A stretch of DNA of 60,000 nt, taken from positions 24,189,936 through 24,249,935 of the forward strand of contig CAIIXF020000006.1 in NCBI GenBank assembly GCA_903813345.2, read 5' to 3'. A program made the position numbers and the translations under genes. The notes beneath the pieces were generated by a model. The model ran no database searches. It worked only from the letters and a program-made list of their open reading frames with translations, and had not been told where the DNA came from. Shown piece by piece: positions 58,860-60,000 of this stretch. The first letter of the stretch is position 1. Each line of letters begins with the position of its first letter. Source of the stretch: Owenia fusiformis (Eukaryota > Annelida > Polychaeta > Sabellida > Oweniidae).

Positions 58860-60000
58860 GAATCAATGTAATGTATAACATAAAGTTTTCATACAGGCTT
58901 AATTGTATTGTAGCTAAAAACAATACAGGTTCTGAAGTGACCTTGAAAAATGTATTGTACAAAGGCAATTGTTCTCTTTACATATTTTACAGTAAAACCT
59001 GAACAATGTGAACTGTTGTTACCAACCCAATCTTGGAAAAGTCAGATTTTCACATTTGAAGGTTTTTAACATGGATGTCTATGGCAGTTTTTTAAATAGA
59101 AAATTACATTCATATTGAGATGTGTTCAAACAAGAGAGATGTTCAGTTATATAGATTTTATTGTACATAGCTTGCCATAAAACTATTTTTCCTCTCATTT
59201 TTAATATTTCACATTCAAATTGAGGTTCTTTTTGGTACCACAAGTACTCCTCATCCTTCAATACAACTTATATACCATTTCAGTACATCCCGACCTTTTC
59301 CATTTTTTGTAAATTAGTTTTCATTTCTTTGCTGAAAATAGTTTCAAACCCAATAGCCGATAGGTGGTACAATCTACTAAGATGGCCTATCAGTGATTTA
59401 CTGTATATGCAGGACAGAGTTTACAAATAAATTACGAAATATTACTTATCCAATTCCAGTTTCTGCCATATAAATAAGATGTGTTAAAATTATATTGATG
59501 AAACAACTATTTAATGTTGATGGTACAACATATGAACAAGAAGGAAATATTTGTGACAACAACAAAATGTTTAAATATGACAAAAAATTTACTCACCATT
59601 TAATGGTAGGTACTAAGAACTTAAAACATAAAATTTGGTAATGTACTGTATTTGATACTTAATCTCGCTATTTAATTTAATGAATTTTATTATTACCAAT
59701 ATGAAAGACACTCAGACCCAAAATATTACAGTCAGTAATGTAGTATTATATTGACACAAATAAGATTCTTTTAGCCAAATATATGAACTCCCTGATAATC
59801 TGTATTCCTGTCAGATTTTTATTGTTTTTTTGGCTGAAATTTAATTTAATGAATTTCTAAAACCCATCCAATTAAGAACAAATACAATATCTCAACACAA
59901 TAGGATGCCTAATATGATGTTGTCTACACTATGATCTATGGATATTTTGAAAGATGGTAAACAAGATTTTGCTTTCATCATTTCTCAATTATCTGCATGT
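58860..60000. other. Terminal flank
   Basis: AT-rich DNA with no gene, RNA gene or clear element. A TATTGAGATGTGTTCAAA block near 59113 also occurs near 33113, so some of it may be an interspersed repeat. Confidence 0.35.

Noticed and set aside
58630-58968. 112-codon minus-strand frame with VRPSVRPS repeats
   Set aside because: This is a translation of the (GGAC)n tract, not a protein gene.
1-60000. tRNA or rRNA genes
   Set aside because: I looked for B-box-like GGTTCGAATCC sequences and cloverleaf pairs and found none convincing. A covariance-model scan would be needed to exclude them.

Overview
The window is nuclear DNA from a marine invertebrate. It is AT-rich, with long introns, GT-AG splicing and a dense load of foldback and short inverted-repeat DNA transposons. 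The (GGAC)n tract and the ATGGCGGCCAT-rich arrays suggest a mollusc, brachiopod or similar lophotrochozoan, but I cannot name the species.

The main content is one plus-strand gene from about 2.8 kb to 47.6 kb. Fourteen coding exons join in frame into a 566-residue F-BAR / HR1 / SH3 protein, the CIP4 / TOCA-1 (FNBP1L) / FBP17 family of Cdc42 effectors that couple membrane curvature to N-WASP and actin. The usual first coding exon is only 24 nt (2800-2823). A second first exon (11876-12013), with its own TATA box, splices in the same phase to exon 2 and would replace the first 8 residues with 46 new ones. A 57-nt basic cassette (43137-43193) lies between the HR1 and SH3 exons.

The most unusual feature is that tandem duplications repeatedly cross this gene's splice junctions. 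The last 33 nt of exon 7 plus its 5' splice site have expanded into a ~2.15 kb minisatellite with a 204-bp higher-order repeat. The 3' splice site and first 18 nt of exon 6 are triplicated at a 139-bp period, each extra copy followed by a GT that could define an 18-nt in-frame micro-exon. The start of exon 2 has a partial upstream copy 86 bp away. The donor of exon 1b was copied in a 2.3-kb tandem duplication.

Introns and flanks hold many non-autonomous elements: a Tc1/mariner MITE pair with TA target sites (3060, 49446), a hAT-like element with an 8-bp target duplication (21659), a 1.7-kb element with nested insertions (19766), a 1.3-kb element with mirrored GCGCAGTTTG repeats (about 9276-10555), and several hairpins.

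Downstream on the minus strand lies an intronless class A GPCR (53123-54070). About 120 bp from its start codon is a complete-ended mariner (54191-55484) whose transposase carries one in-frame stop before the third catalytic Asp. The last kilobases hold a tandem array rich in ATGGCGGCCAT hairpins and a (GGAC)n tract.
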